A stretch of 64,000 bases of DNA from Diphasiastrum complanatum (GCA_029204225.1 CM055093.1:35290525-35354524); one strand, 5' to 3'; counted from the first letter of the stretch, positions 23,063 through 36,009 are shown. Numbers and translations: made by a program. The notes: a model not told the origin generated them from the letters alone.

Positions 23063-26000
23063 ATGGCAACTCTAAGCGAGAGTGTTCTCAATGAGTCAAG
23101 CAAATTGGAAGGAGCTGGCAACTATGCAGTTTGGAAATTTAAACTGAAGAACATTTTGATGGAAAAAGAGCTATGGGAGATCGTGACAGGTGAAGAGACA
23201 AGGCCATATTGAAGAAAATCAACGGGCATTTGACAGGAGAAAATGGAAAGCACAGAATGTCATCAACTTATCAGTTAGAGATGCAATTATTCCCTACATT
23301 TCGGATTCAGAAGGACCAAAAGAAGCATGGGATACGTTGAAGGCATTGTTTGAGACCACAAACACATCTTGAGTGCTATTCCTGAAGACGAAGCTGCACA
23401 CATTGCGGATGGATGATGGTGCAACTGTTGTTGATCACCTACTGAAGATCAAAGAGATTCATGACGAATTAGCAGCAGTTGGAGAGTGAGTACAAGATTG
23501 TGAGATCATGCAGTTGACATTGAATAGTTTGAGTGAGTCACATCATATGTTTGTGACAAGTATAGCCACACGGAAAAATCTTCCAACCTATGAAGTAGGA
23601 AGAACAACGTCAAGAGAACTTGAGTCATCGCAATAGGGGATTTGATCAAGCTCTTGCAGTCAGGGGACATGGTGGTAGATGTTGTGGAAGACACCAATCA
23701 AGAAGTGGAAACTCAATCGTGAATCATTCCAACAATTTCAACAACAATCCAATGATGGCCCAAATTGAGGCAATTGGAATAAAGACCGAGGTCAAGGACG
23801 CGGCTATTCCAGGCAAAATAAACCTGGAAATTGTAGGTATTGCAACAAACTTGGCCACTGGGAACGTGAATGCTTCAAGAAACAGAAGGAGATGGAACAA
23901 AGAAAAGACAAAGGGCAAGTGAGAAATTATGCTGATCAACATCAATTTGATGATTATTATTATGAAAACAATTATACTGATCAACATCAATATGATGATG
24001 ATCAATATGAAGATGATACAAGTGGGAGCTCAAAATTGTTCATTACAGCATTAATGACAAGTGATGAAACCAAGCATATCTGGTACATTGATAGTGGTGC
24101 ATCCAAGCACATGACTTCAAGGAAAGAGTGGTTTTCAGAACTCAAGGAAACTCACAATGGTGATGAAGTTGGACAAGTCGATGGCAAATTGCTATCTGTT
24201 AAAGGAGTTGGAGTGGTACCAATGAAGTTAGCCAGCAGATAAGCAATGTGCAATATGTACCTGGCTTAGCTAACAATCTACTATTTGTTGGGACGATGGC
24301 TGATCAGCAACTCAAAGTTGAGTTTGATAGCAACAAATGTCTTGTCAAAGACATCAAGAATCACTGCAAAGTGATTGCTATAGGAGCTAGAGTCAACTCT
24401 AGCTATGGTAAGCAATGCAATTTGTAGAGGCAATCGACTCTACAAATTGAATGCGAGATCTTTTGCTCAAGCTATGGTAAGCACGGTTGATAGTCAAAGT
24501 GATCTTTGGCATCAACGATTCGGTCATATTAGTGCTCAAAGTTTACAGATTCTCAAAAGAGATAATTTAGTTATAGGATTGTTTGATATTTCTTTTGAAA
24601 GAAAAATTTGTGAAGGTTGCATTTTGGGAAAACAACACAGAGAGAGGTTTCCCAAAAGTGGAGCAAGGAGAGCCAGTGACATCCTAGATCTTGTCCACAG
24701 TGATCTATGTGGACCTATGCAAACTAGATCTCTTAGTGGCTACTATTACTTTATCACCTTCATTGATGATTATAGCATATGCATTTGGATTTATTTCATA
24801 AGCAAGAAATCAGATGCTTTTGCTAAGTTCAAGGAATTCAAGGCATTAGTTGAAAAGCAAACAGGATGTTGCATCAAAACTTTGAGATCTGATGGAGGTG
24901 GTGAGTATTTTTTGACAGAATTTATTGATTTCTGCAATTGATCAAGGGATCAAGAGGCGGACTACAACACCTTATTCACCACAGCAAAATGGAGTGCAGA
25001 ACGAAAGAACAGATCTATTGTTGAGATGGCCAGGGCGATGCTCAAAAGCAAGGGTCTGCCAAACACCTTTTGGACAGAAGCTTGTAGCACAGCTACGCAC
25101 ATCCTGAATTGGTGTCCTACAAAATCCGTGGAAGGTAAGACACCTCATGAAGCTGTTATTGGAAAGAAACCTAATATTTCTCATTTGAGAGTATTTGGTT
25201 GGATGCTTATGCTCATATTTCTGATGAGAAATGAAGGAAATTGGATGCAAAAGATGGGCCAAGGTGATCAATCTGAAGTAATCACTGAACCTTTTGATGA
25301 GGGAGCGAAAGTACAGGTCAAGAAGGAAGTGGATTTTGATCCATTGGACAAAGGCCAACCTAATGCTGAACCTTCTACAAGATTAGAGATGAATCTAGCC
25401 CTAATGGGATCCATCTTAACGGCTCAAGACCCTAAAACTTTCAACGAAGCAAAGGAACACAAGGAGTGGCGTGCAGCTATGGAAACAGAAATGGAGGCTA
25501 TATCGAAGAACAAAACTTGGGACTTGGTTGAGCTACTTGATGGTAAGACGCCTATCACATGTAAGTGGATCTACAAGACGAAGTATGGAGCGGATGGGCA
25601 ACTCAACAAGTACAAGGCACGATTAATTGCAAGAGGTTTTGAGCAGCAAGAAGGTATAGACTTTGAGGAGACCTTCGCACCTATAGCCAAAATGGTAACT
25701 ATTCATTCTATCATTGCAATTTCTGCTTTCTATAGTTGGAAAAATCTGCTTTTCTTAATGGAGTATTGGATGAAGAGGCATATTTAGAGCAACGTCAAGG
25801 GTTTGCTGAGCCAGGAAGAGATCATTTGGTTTGTAAACTCAACAAAGCCATATATGGATTGAAGCAAGCACCACGAGCATGGTACTCTTGCATTGATGAG
25901 CACTTCAAGCGAAGGGGAATGGTAAAGAGTGATGCTGATCCTAATCTTTACATTCTAAGGCAAGATTCAGATATAGTGTTCATTGTGTTGTACGTGGATG

Positions 26001-26870
26001 ATTTGATTATTACAAGAAGTAACGAGAGGCTAATTAATGAAATCAAATCAAATCTTTCCAATGCTTTTGACATGAGTGATCTAGGATTGATGCACTACTG
26101 TCTTGGCATTGAAGTATGGCAAAAAGAAGACATGGTCTTTCTTACACAAAGCAAATATGCACGAGATTTGCTTTATAAGTTCAATATGTAGGATTGTAAG
26201 CCCTTGAGTACACCTATGGATGTCAACATGAAGCTTACTACATATGATGAATCTGAAAAAGTGGATGCTTATTTGTATAGATAGCTGGTGGGTAGTTTGA
26301 TTTATTTGACACACACACGACCTGATATTTCTTATGATGGTGTTGTTAGTCAATTTATGCAAGATCCTAGTCAAGCACACTGGAAGTCTGCTAAACGTAT
26401 TCTTAGATACATTCGAGGGACATTGAATTTTGGTTTGAAGTATGATCAACATGAAGCGCCAATGTTGGTAGATTATACAGATGCCGATTGGGCGGGTCAT
26501 ATTGATGATAGAAGATCTACCAGTGGTCATACATTCAGTTATGGTACAGCTGCAATTTCATGGAACAGAAAGAAACAACCTACAATAGCTTTATCATCAA
26601 CGGAAGCTGAATATCGAGCACTCAACAATGCTACACAAGAAGCGGTATGCTTACGAAGATTGCTTGTGGATTTAGGTCAACCACAGGTGGATGCGACTAC
26701 TATATCTTGCGACAATTAAAGCTACATTCACCTTGCCAAAAATCCAATTTTACATGCTCGAACCAAGCACATCGAAATACACTATCATTTTATTCCAGAG
26801 AAAATTCTTAATAGAGCCATTGATCTTGTTTTTTGTAAGAGGTTTCGTACTCTATAAGGAATAGAATAAT
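23063..26870 (+). pseudogene. Copia gag-pol (gag, zinc knuckle, protease, integrase, RT, RNase H), disabled
   Basis: Gag starts at ATG 23063 (MATLSESVLNESSKLEG) with WKFKLKNILMEKELW. A zinc knuckle C-x2-C-x4-H-x4-C lies at 23832-23873. The protease motif WYIDSGASKHM is at 24081. Integrase has WHQRFGH (24506), CEGCILGKQ, HSDLCGPM and SDGGGEY (~24888). RT has TCKWIYKTKYGADG, the YGLKQAPRAW box and YVDD (25991-26002). RNase H includes DADWAGHIDDRRST and ALSSTEAEYRAL. Stops at 23370, 23487, 26189, 26282 and 26717 and frameshifts near 23.2, 23.6, 24.2, 24.9, 25.2 and 25.7 kb break it. The section after the integrase (~25,200) is shortened, and the final RNase H tail is altered. Confidence 0.93.
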
Positions 26871-26881
26871 GTAATTTTATC

Positions 26882-26893
26882 ATTGAGGGAGAG
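26882..26893 (+). other. Polypurine tract of the copia element
   Basis: ATTGAGGGAGAG directly before the 3' LTR. Confidence 0.85.
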
Positions 26894-27156
26894 TGTTAGA
26901 AATCAATGATAAACTTCATTGTTACTGTTTACGATGTACATTAATGTTGATAGTTGTTACCAATTGTAATTAGCCGTAGGCTAGTCTATTAGTCTATTCG
27001 TAGGTTTTCTCTCTCTATCAGGGTTCAGGGTTTATATGTACATTTTATATTCAGTATGAAATTAGTGTAACAGAGTGATATTGTGTTCTTCTTCCGTCTC
27101 CCTACTTGGTGATTGTTTACGGTGAATGCTTGATGTTGCATTTCTGATTGTTGACA
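26894..27156 (+). repeat. Copia 3' LTR
   Basis: 263 bp, TGTTAGAAATC to GATTGTTGACA, followed by the GTTCT target duplication. Confidence 0.95.
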
Positions 27157-27161
27157 GTTCT

Positions 27162-28069
27162 ACAACTCCCTACCATCCAATTTCATGAAAAAGCAAGCAA
27201 AAATCATAGATTTGGCCCTTTCTAGGTTTTTTCACCATGACATATTGGAAATTTGATGGCAAGAACATTTTTCTAAACCACGTACAATCCTATTTACAGA
27301 ATTATAACCATCTTATTGATCTGAACTTGCTGGATTTTGAATTCTACTATCATTTTTGTGTCACAATCATGGAAAACAAGCCAAATTTGGTCACAAAAGA
27401 GCCTAGAATCCAAAAACATGGAACCTAAATTTCAACTACTTCAAAGTGAATTAACTTGCTGGAAATTTCAGATCCATAACTAGTTTTGAGTTACACATGC
27501 TAAAACTCCAAAAAGACAATCAAAATTGATTTCCTAGCACAATTCTCCATAAACCACAATGAATTTGAGAGAGATATGGATCATGCAAATTGAAATTGGG
27601 AAGATCTACCAACTTGCAACCTTGCTCCTCTCCTTGGATGAGAATACTATTTCATCACCACCAAGCTCCAATGAAAAGCACCACCTTTCCAAACTTGTAA
27701 TCCTTGCTCTGATACCAAGAGCATCCCATTTGTTGCCGTGGTCCTTGTTTCATACGTTTGTTGGGCAAGACCGCTTTATAGGTGCTAATTCATAGTAAAA
27801 GTATGCATCTCTCTAGTAGTCAATATATCGCTTCTTATTTAATTTAATTAACTAATTACATCCAATAGAAAAATTACAAGTGTGCAATTTCCTAGGTGGC
27901 ATCCTTGTCACACAGCTTTGCTCCAATGAGAAACAAGCACATGGAAGGTTACAACATTTGATTGAGATGCAATAAATGAGTCTTCTAGAATGTTCCGCTC
28001 TTAGGGCTAGCCTTCTTATTAAGGTTCATGTCATCTCATAACTACCCTTCAGGTTATAGTCCTTCCTTC
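27162..28069. other. Flank of the copia insertion, with a possible minus-strand PBS
   Basis: This continues the pre-insertion host sequence of 21709-22018. GCTCTGATACCA at 27703-27714 is the reverse complement of the tRNA-Met PBS, suggesting another leftward copia or gypsy element whose LTR lies just to the right. I could not define that LTR's ends. No coding sequence is supported. Confidence 0.5.
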
Positions 28070-28984
28070 AGTCACACTTAGGCCTCTTTATCTTCAATAT
28101 ATCTTTGAATAGCTTGACATTGTCGGGTCCATTAGATATTTCTTCAAATTCGGTGATTATTCTCATCAGTTGAGTAGGTTGATTGAGATTTTGCATCACA
28201 ATATAGTAATTCAAGAAAAATATGCATGTAATAGGGTATTGCACACTCACTTGCAAAGTGTCCTTTGATGCCACAATAGAAGTATTTGAGCTTTGATCTA
28301 TCTTTCAATTTGCCACTTGAAGAAGCCTCCCCTTGATCTTGCCCTTTAGACCACTTGCCTATGTTTTTGCCCTTGACAGACATAGCCTCCTCTTCAACTT
28401 GAGTTGACGTAGATCCACTCGTGTTTGAAGCCTATATTCTTCATTGATCAAGATCTCTTGAAGATCCATCAAACTTGGCAAATTTCTTTGAATAGCAAGA
28501 CTTTGAACAATGTTAGCATGAGCATCCAACAAACAATTAAGAATCACTTGAACAAGCTCTCCTTCCTTAATACTCTCATCAATGCAAGCTAACTCATCAT
28601 TCAAAGCTTTCACTCTAAAAACAAAAGTGTTTGGACTCTCTTCACTCTTTTAAAAACAAGAAAAAATGCCTTCTTAGACTCAATACTCTGGAAGTAGACT
28701 TGGATTCATAAAGCTTCCCAAGCCTCCAAAGATGATGTGCTCTTACCAACTTCCTTGAGAAGCTCATTGGTAGCATTCATCTTTATCATGTGTAGAGCCC
28801 TTTTGGCCCTCTTATCATACCTCACTTGATCTTGTTGAGTTTCTGGCCTCTCCTCCAAACCTACAACAATATCCAAGACATCATTCATCTCAAGAAGTGA
28901 TTCCATCAACACTTTCCATAATGAATAATTGTTTGAGGTAAGCCTATCATTGGCTTCCAACATGAATCCACATGATGTAGCCAT
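28070..28984 (-). pseudogene. Copia gag relic
   Basis: The minus-strand start ATG is at 28984 (MATSCGFMLEANDRLTSNNY), the typical copia Gag opening followed by YSLWKVLMESLL. It continues with LVQVILNCLLDAHANIVQS and IQRNLPSLMDLQEIL, then a knuckle, FYCGIKGHFASEC, in which the first Cys is Tyr (KYFYC). Frameshifts near 28,700 and 28,370 and the lost Cys show decay. It belongs with the LTR and PBS at 29569-30231, and pol is missing beyond ~28,070. Confidence 0.8.
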
Positions 28985-29568
28985 GTAGCAATGATATGAT
29001 CTTCTCTTTCAACCTATTTCAATGCACAAGGCACTCCTTTGAATACAACAAATTCTTTCAAAAGAAATCACAAAGATTTGAAACTCCTAAATTCTCTTCT
29101 AGCACTTCTACCAAGCAAATCAACACATAGAATCATGAAATCTTGATCAACACATAATCTATCCTCAATCTAATGACTCTTGCCACTTTCTAAGATTGAA
29201 ACACACTCAAGTGAGGTTCAATAACCTCACTATCTAGAGATCCAATCAAAATTAGATTTTGACAAAATCACAAAAAATTGATTATTTCAAAATCTATATG
29301 CAAATGCTCAAATCTTGATATGCAATCTTATAGCCACCACTTAGGCTTTCCTAATGATTCAAAAATTGGCCAAATCCAGAATGTGAATTTAAAAATCGGA
29401 ATTGATCAATATTATAACCCTAAATAGAGTTTAGATCTACAAAAGATCCAATCTACATATGCAACAAACTCGATTTTGGTGTAGAATCCTAGCTAGCATG
29501 CTCTAGCATTGATATCTTCTCCAAATCATTGATGGATGTGAATGCCTCCTTCATAACCTGAAACACAA
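28985..29568 (-). other. Leader of the minus-strand copia element
   Basis: Non-coding DNA between the PBS (29569-29580) and the gag start (28984). Confidence 0.6.
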
Positions 29569-29580
29569 GCTCTAATGCCA
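29569..29580 (-). other. Primer-binding site, minus strand
   Basis: Minus strand TGGCATTAGAGC, a two-base variant of TGGTATCAGAGC, next to the LTR end. Confidence 0.75.
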
Positions 29581-30231
29581 TGTGAAAGATTTGGGATCAA
29601 TTCATATCCAAATCATCTAAAGATCTTTGGTTACAAAAACAAGCAATTCACCAATCTTGCCAATGTAGAAAAATCAGCATCTACACACAAAATAAAATGC
29701 AAATTCTAATAGATCTTGATCAAACATGAATAAAAACATAAATAGAAGCTATTTTCCATACAGCAATAGTACCCTACTGTATTTCAGATGTGTGGATCAA
29801 AAATAGCACTGGAAAACCATTCTACACATAAAATTGCAAGATATCACAAGTAGAGTGCACCAATGGATAGAAGAACCCAAGAGAACCATGTATAAGCATG
29901 AATGAGGTAAGAGAGGTAGAAGATCAGCCTTCTCTCATATGTGTACAGCTATATATAAAAGAGCCATAAATTTTCCAAAGTTTGGTTTCCCTCCAAAATG
30001 ATAAAACCCTAACATAGAGTGACTAGGTTCCATGAACCTTATTCAAATTTTAATCTACTAGTAATTGACTTTCTAGCTTTCAACTCTAAAATGAGTAATT
30101 TCAAATGCATTTAGACTAATATGACTATAAAAAGTAAATGTCTAAGTCTAATATGAAATTGGCCTCAATTGTCAAACTAACAGTTGTAGCATTTGACTCA
30201 ATATTGATCAAACTAGTTGAAATCTCTCACA
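29581..30231 (-). mobile_element. 5' LTR of the minus-strand copia element, 651 bp
   Basis: On the plus strand it runs from TGTGAAAGAT to TCTCTCACA, giving 5-bp inverted ends TGTGA/TCACA. The PBS adjoins the inner end. A diverged, truncated relative is at 15700-16227. A minus-strand TATA-like TTTTATATATAGC is near 29,950-29,962. Confidence 0.8.
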
Positions 30232-30418
30232 GCTTGTAACCATAGTAGGCTTAAAATGGTGTTTTGGAGTGGACTACTTTTGTGCTAGAAAAGTTCTACA
30301 AGTAGCAAGCTGTAAACATTGCTACAACCCAATCTTTTTTGAGTAACTAAGGATTTGTGAGCATAGTCCTTGTAGAATCCAGTAATGTCCAGTCCTTCCT
30401 CTCATCTACTTTGTTCTA
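30232..30418. other. Short gap between LTR and integrase fragment
   Basis: No feature recognised. Confidence 0.4.
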
Positions 30419-30700
30419 TTATGGAGTATAAATAGTGGTGTATGCCACAAACAATGGAGTAGTCAAACATTTTGTTTGACATAAACCCTCCTCCTCAATA
30501 TATGTGAAAGGATTGATCTTACTGTTAGTTTTAGTCTCAACATATTGTTTAAATTCCTTAGAATGATTGAATGCTTTAGATTTGTTCTTAATGAGCATAG
30601 TTTTGGTAAATCTTGAAAAATCATCTCTGAAGGTGATATAAAGAAGAGCTAGGGAAGGTGTGCTCATAGGGCCACACACATCACTATGAATGAGTTGTAA
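30419..30700 (-). pseudogene. Copia integrase core fragment
   Basis: Minus strand CGPMSTPSLA, then FRDDFSRFTKTMLIKNKSKA and FKQYVETKTN, the first half of the copia integrase catalytic core (D...D region). It is truncated on both sides and frameshifted. Confidence 0.75.
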
Positions 30701-32286
30701 AATGGACTTTAGCTCTTGTGGCTTGTACCTTAAAAAATGTGGTTCTAGGCTAGTTTCCTAGTAATCACATCTCACAAAGATGAATTTTGATGTATGTAGT
30801 AGAATTAGACAATTGCAAGTCTTTAATCATGCTATTGTGAAAAATGCAAAAATTATGCTTGGTCAAGGCCAAATCTATGTATATAGAATGATTACACATG
30901 TGTGGAGCCTATTTTCACATGTGAAATAAATGTACTTGACATGTACCATATTCATATAGGTTGTACATTTGATATAATTCAAGTTCTAGTGGCTAAAAAG
31001 GCCAAAATCTAGTTTTCTAGTCATATGACACATGGCAACAATCTATTTATTGCATGAGCCACATCATTAGATTAGGTGTCACATCCAATGTGCAGAGGTC
31101 TACTCACACGTGTGAAAAAGGCTGAAGTAGGCGAGTTTTGACTTCTAGAAGATTTCTTACTAGTTCTCCATATAGTAGGAAAATGGACCAAAAGTGCTCA
31201 AAATAGAAAGTTTGATCCAAGTGTCAATTTTGCATGATGATTCATCATATGACAAAGCATCCTCACATGTGTGAGATTTTAATAAATTGGACAAGATGCC
31301 CTCCTATTTCATGCCTTGGACTCAACGAGAAGACAAGGATACTTGTATGTATAGTGACCTTTACCATTTCTCTAGGAGGAATTGTCTAAGTGAATGGGAA
31401 ATTGGGAACAATCCATGGTAGATTGATTTTCCAAAAAATCCATGTCCTTCTGTTGAGAAAGAACTTTATAAGTCGCATTCAAGAGGCACTTTGTACCCCC
31501 CTGCAGTTGAAGTTGAGGTACATAATATAGAGGTTGAGATGGGATCTGCGCTTGAGACAAGATTGAATGCTATCGTTGTCTCACTTCCCAACAATCTCCC
31601 TAGACAACGATTTGCTAAGTCGGATCGTAAGGGCAAAGACCATGCAGGATCTAGTCTATTGGATCTAGGTCCAAGTGCCATCCACTCTGCCCTACTCAAT
31701 TGCAAGTGGTAGCAAGGTTTGGGCTTTTGTTGTGTTGTTTGCAATAAATAACAATGTTGAATTTTGGGCATGAACGTTTTATATTGAATGCAAGATTTAT
31801 TGGGACATTCTATTGGCAGATATTTGTAGTGTATGGAGATGTACTCAAAATTGCAAAAGATATTCAAAACAAGTTGTCTAAGGAAATGCAAGAAATTATA
31901 TCAAGAATGAAGACCATATGCACAGGGCCAAGAAAAAGAAGAGGTAAAGCGGTGCAGTATAGTGCAAATATGGTCTTCCTTGACCTGTCGATTGACTTTG
32001 TGCCAAGTGATTTTTGTGGTCATCCCAACATGGAATTTGGTTGACAAAGTTATGCTAGGTGCGTAGTTTGCTTCTGCGATTGTTGATGACAATGGTTTTG
32101 TCGTTTGTGTATTTGGGCTACCCGAATTACCTATTTTTTTGAGAGCATGCAAAAGATCTAGTCTGAAGAGTTGTTAGTATGCCATATTACATGGTGTTAA
32201 TAAGTTCGGAGTTGCAGTCGGAGGATGGAACTAATCATGGCGTGACCAACAATCTAGAATACTGAAGGGCCGATAGGAATGATCAG
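30701..32286. other. Non-coding stretch with repeated CACRTGTG palindromes
   Basis: No gene is confirmed. Palindromic G-box/E-box-like sites occur at ~30,894 (ACACATGTGT), 30,913-30,926 (TTTCACATGTGAAA), 31,104-31,115 (TCACACGTGTGA) and ~31,264 (CACATGTG). Open frames at 31,491-32,044 carry no motif. Confidence 0.4.
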
Positions 32287-32760
32287 TTGCATCATCATGA
32301 AAAACCTTTCAAGATAATTGAACCAGAAGCGCTGCAGACAAAACTGCTCATGAATATTCTATCTAGTAAGATCAATATTTCATTGGGAGAGTTCCTGAAG
32401 TTGGTGCTAGCTCAAGCAGATCCAAAAGTCCATCAAGAGCCACTTTTTTGTGTTGGATTTGAAGAATCTAATGAAGTACTCCATGTCGGAGTCGCTTGGG
32501 AAAGTGAACAAAAGAAATATCACTCTACCGATACAGCATAGACAATTTCCTAAGGAAGCAGTCATGATAGATGGTAGTTCAGGAGTTAACTTGATTTCTA
32601 CAAAGCTGTGCACAAAATGAGGCCTTACAAAGATCAAGTCTGCGACTTTTGCCATTAATCTAGCTGATCAAACGACAGTTCATCCGCGAGGAATGGTCAA
32701 AGATATATCTGTGTCGTTCCTTCTCTGGGATACACCATGTAGGCTTACATGGATATTTCA
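32287..32760 (+). pseudogene. Gypsy-type protease region fragment
   Basis: The first frame (from 32287) reads FKIIEPEALQTKLLMNILSS; after a frameshift near 32,525 the second reads KEAVMIDGSSGVNLISTKLC, which fits the retropepsin active-site region (D-G/S-G-x-x-x-N-L-I) of Ty3/gypsy elements, then FAINLADQTTVHPRGMVKDI, the following flap/strand segment. A stop (TGA near 32,617) breaks it. It is consistent with the plus-strand gypsy LTR at 36119. Confidence 0.65.
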
Positions 32761-33149
32761 CTGTCATCCTAGCTAGTAATTTCTCGGCTCTCATGCTCGG
32801 CTCTCAGCTTCTTCTGCTCTCCTCCTTTTGAGACCTCCTCGGTCATGGGTGAGAGGTATTTTGTGTCTTTGGCTTGGCTCGACATCTAGGGATTCTCTGG
32901 AATCTGCTAACATTATCCACCCCTAATCTGTTGCAGGACCCACTGCAACACCGATGATGTCTTTCACTTGGCACTTGAAAAAGCGTGGATTTTTGTTCGC
33001 TTCCTTAAAACCAGGTGCTTATTATTTGCAAAACTTTTTTTTTTTCAAAATTGGAAGTCTCTCAATTGTCGCTACATTCCAGCCTTCCTGAGAACTTCTT
33101 GTGAGTCCTGCTCGCCTCGTCGTCGTGTCATTTGCTTTCTCTCGTTCAT
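32761..33149. other. No feature recognised
   Basis: Non-coding sequence between the protease fragment and the antisense frame. Confidence 0.3.
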
Positions 33150-36009
33150 CTTTCGTCCCAAGGCTTCAAAAACTTGGAAGCAGAGCTTACTTCCGAAATT
33201 AAGGGGCCCCAGATATTCTCTTACCTTTTCCACAAAGCCCATTTCCTACCAGTCTTCCACCATGGTCACATAGCGTGACGACATGAAGGCCGCTCTGTAG
33301 TATAGCCTGGCCATCATCTCATGGTCTTCTTCCAACTGGAGGGCTACATTTGGGTTGATTTTGATGGGCTCCAGTCTCGATCCCAGAAACAATCTTGCTG
33401 CATCAAAAAGACCATGGATCTGCAATACTCAACACTTTCTTGCACGCAAAGATCGGCACTTGTTTTGTATTTATGTCCGAAGTCGAGTAACTGTAGGCTC
33501 AGATCATCCAGGGAGGTTCTCTCTGAAATTTCTGGAACGACTGGCCAGTTTACCAACTCTACTCGTGGCTTTTCCACCGGCCATGGATTTCTGTGTTTGA
33601 GTGGCATGTAGAAGGGATCCACTCGCTTCCATGCCGGTGCCTTCAGATACTCTTGGAGTCGTCTGCTATCCTTTAGGACTTTATTTCGCCATTTTGGTTG
33701 CGGTTGTAACGCGGCAATGATCTCGGCCCTGGTAGAGTATTGGCTTTGATCGATGTCTTATTTTCCTCCCCTCATGTTGGGAGGGTATTTTCTCTCAAAT
33801 TTCTTTGACTCTCTTGTGTCAGCCAATTTGCCTCTGGGCCTGGTAGGGGAAGTTGTCCTACACGATTGGGATGGCCTCGCTAGATAATCATCTAGGGCCT
33901 TGGTGCCTGTATCTTTTTCTTTAGCTCGCTCGCTTGTCGACGGCTCAGCTGCGCCCGTGTCTTGCCTGGGCGAGAATTTTCTTGTCTTAGGTTGATCCGC
34001 ATGGAACTCATCATCACCCCCCATGTCGGTGTTAGTTTCTGGAAGGTCAGGGATGGAATGATCTGGAGAGAGGGGTGCGGGGGTAATAGGTTTAGGAGGA
34101 GGTGGGATCAACAAGTTATACGCCGCACCGGGGGAGTGGAGTTGTTGGAGGAACTCGTCCCGTCGGGCTTTGTAGGTGTCAGTTGTGGGAGGGTATTTTC
34201 TCTCAAATTTCTTTGACTCTCTTGTGTCAGCCAATTTGCCTCTGGGCCTGGTAGGGGAAGTTGTCCTACACGATTGGGATGGCCTCGCTAGATAATCATC
34301 TAGGGCCTTGGTGCCTGTATCTTTTTCTTTAGCTCGCTCGCTTGTCGACGGCTCAGCTGCGTCCGTGTCTTGCCTGGGCAAGAATCTTCTTGTCTCTGGT
34401 TGATCCGCATGGAACTCATCATCACCCCCATGTCGGTGTTAGTTTCTGGAAGGTCAGGGATGGAATGATCTGGAGAGAGGGGTGCGGGGGTAATAGGTCT
34501 AGGAGGAGGTGGGATCAACAAGTTATACGCCGCACCGGGGGAGTGGAGTTGTTGGAAGAACTCATCCCGTCGGGCTTTGTAGGTGTCAGTTGGGCCTTTT
34601 GATGGGCCTATTATTTTGTTAGGAGGTGATGGAGAGAGGGAAGATGAAAGAATCGGGTAAGTTGGAATGAATGTTTCGGAAAAGTTAAAAGCAGAGTAAG
34701 AGGAGGGATTAAAAGTGGGAGGGGGTCGAAAAAAAGTTCTAGAAGCAACCTTGGCTCTTTGGCCACCCGATCCCGAGCTACCGTCTGAAGGGTGGGTTTG
34801 CCCGCCTTGATTCCCTGCTCCATCATTCCCATCATCGTCTCGTGGCTTTGTTGATTGAGCGCCTGCTTGAGCCTTGCACACCGTGTCCCATAATTGGTTC
34901 ACCTTGTCCAAGACTTGCTACAGGGCCTTCGTGGTGTCTTCCAGCTGCTTCTGGGACTCAAGGATGATCTTCTCTTGCTTGGCCACAATGTTTTGAGAAT
35001 TTTTCTTTTCGGCTTCTCGTTCTTGGATTAGCCGCTCGTATTTCTCCATCCGGATGGCTGAGGCCTGTAGGGCCTGGAATTGAATGTCCTCGGGCTTGAC
35101 TAGAGGAGCATCGATTGTCATTGCACCCGATGATCCGTCTCGTACTTGGTCGATTTGGACCATCTGGTGCTTCAGTTGTTGCTGGACTTCTTCCAGAGTG
35201 GATTTCTGCCCGACCATCACGGATCTGGCTTCCACTATCTCTTTTTCTTTCTCCTTGGCCAGCCTCTGATATTGCACAATTTTTTGGTCTTGATGCTGGA
35301 CCTTGTTCTCGAGCATTTGATATTGGCTCACCAACCAATGCATGTGGTAGCTTGTTTCGGATAGGCCTATCATCGAGCGCTTGGCTACTCAAGTGAGCTT
35401 TTCAAGATTAGTAAGGGTTGGGTATTGTTCTGGACTGTGGGATGGTGAGGCTAGACCAAAAAATAACCGTTGTGTTAGAGTGGAAAATGGAGGTGGAGGT
35501 GGAGAGAGTGGAGGGATGATGTTAGTAATTATTGTAGTGGTGGTGGTTAGTGGAGGGGTTAGACTTCTTCCTAGCTGCTCTACCTTTTCTGGTTCGTCGT
35601 TGCTTATTTCCATCAGGTCCGCAGCATCAAAATATTGCGACGTGTCCAATGTGTGGACTTGTCGGGCCTGTGGTTGTTGGTCGTGTGGTTGTTGAGCCAC
35701 TTCCGTGTCCTGGAGACTAGATATCTCCACTCCTCCCCCCCCCCAAAAAAAAAAAACTTGTGTCGGTGGTGATGTTGGTGGTGTTGGCGTAGTAATCAGT
35801 GTGGGTGGGGTGGTGACTTGATTTGGCGGACCTGTGACTTGAGATATTGTCGTGTCAGGTGCTGGTGTAGAGGTAGTTGCTCCATCACCCCCGTCGATGA
35901 CATGTGAGGGTGATGGGTGTGGGGTGTGTTGCCACTTCAACCCGAAAAGATCTTGGATACAAGAACTAAACGATTGAGAAATCGTATAGTTACCGAGCAT
36001 TTGGTTCAA
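33150..36009 (-). pseudogene. Gag-like protein, copy F2, antisense within a gypsy element
   Basis: Read leftward from ~36,009: a Thr/Pro-rich segment, a coiled coil (~35,370-34,920; EKEKEIVEARSVMVGQKS), a Ser/Pro-rich segment with a 408-bp internal duplication, and a C-domain with ALQPQPKWR at 33686-33712 that aligns with ALQPQPEWR of copy F1. After this both copies keep a similar run of spaced Trp/Pro motifs (NPWPVEKPRVELVNW). Stops at 35389 (TGA) and 34918 (TAG) lie in one otherwise open frame, and there are frameshifts near 34,430, 33,740 and 33,340. It lies between plus-strand gypsy protease and 3' LTR sequences, so it is antisense to that element. An ATG near 36,035 (MNHHHHQYTPS, frameshifted) may be the original start. 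Confidence 0.65.
33779..34594 (-). repeat. 408-bp in-frame tandem duplication inside copy F2
   Basis: 33779-34186 and 34187-34594 are nearly identical (a handful of substitutions and one lost C near 34,428). 408 bp is 136 codons, so the copy kept the frame and duplicated the blocks AKEKDTGTKALDDYL and ETNTDMG. Confidence 0.95.

Larger units (their letters stand above)
22019..27161 (+). mobile_element. Ty1/copia retrotransposon with both LTRs and 5-bp target duplication
   Basis: GTTCT at 22019-22023 is repeated at 27157-27161, the target-site duplication. Between them lie 5' LTR (22024-22286), PBS, leader with tandem repeats, gag-pol, PPT and 3' LTR (26894-27156). The element itself is 5133 bp. 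The LTRs are 263 bp each and differ at roughly a dozen positions by eye, so the insertion is not very recent. Gag-Pol is broken in many places, so the copy cannot move on its own. Confidence 0.95.
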
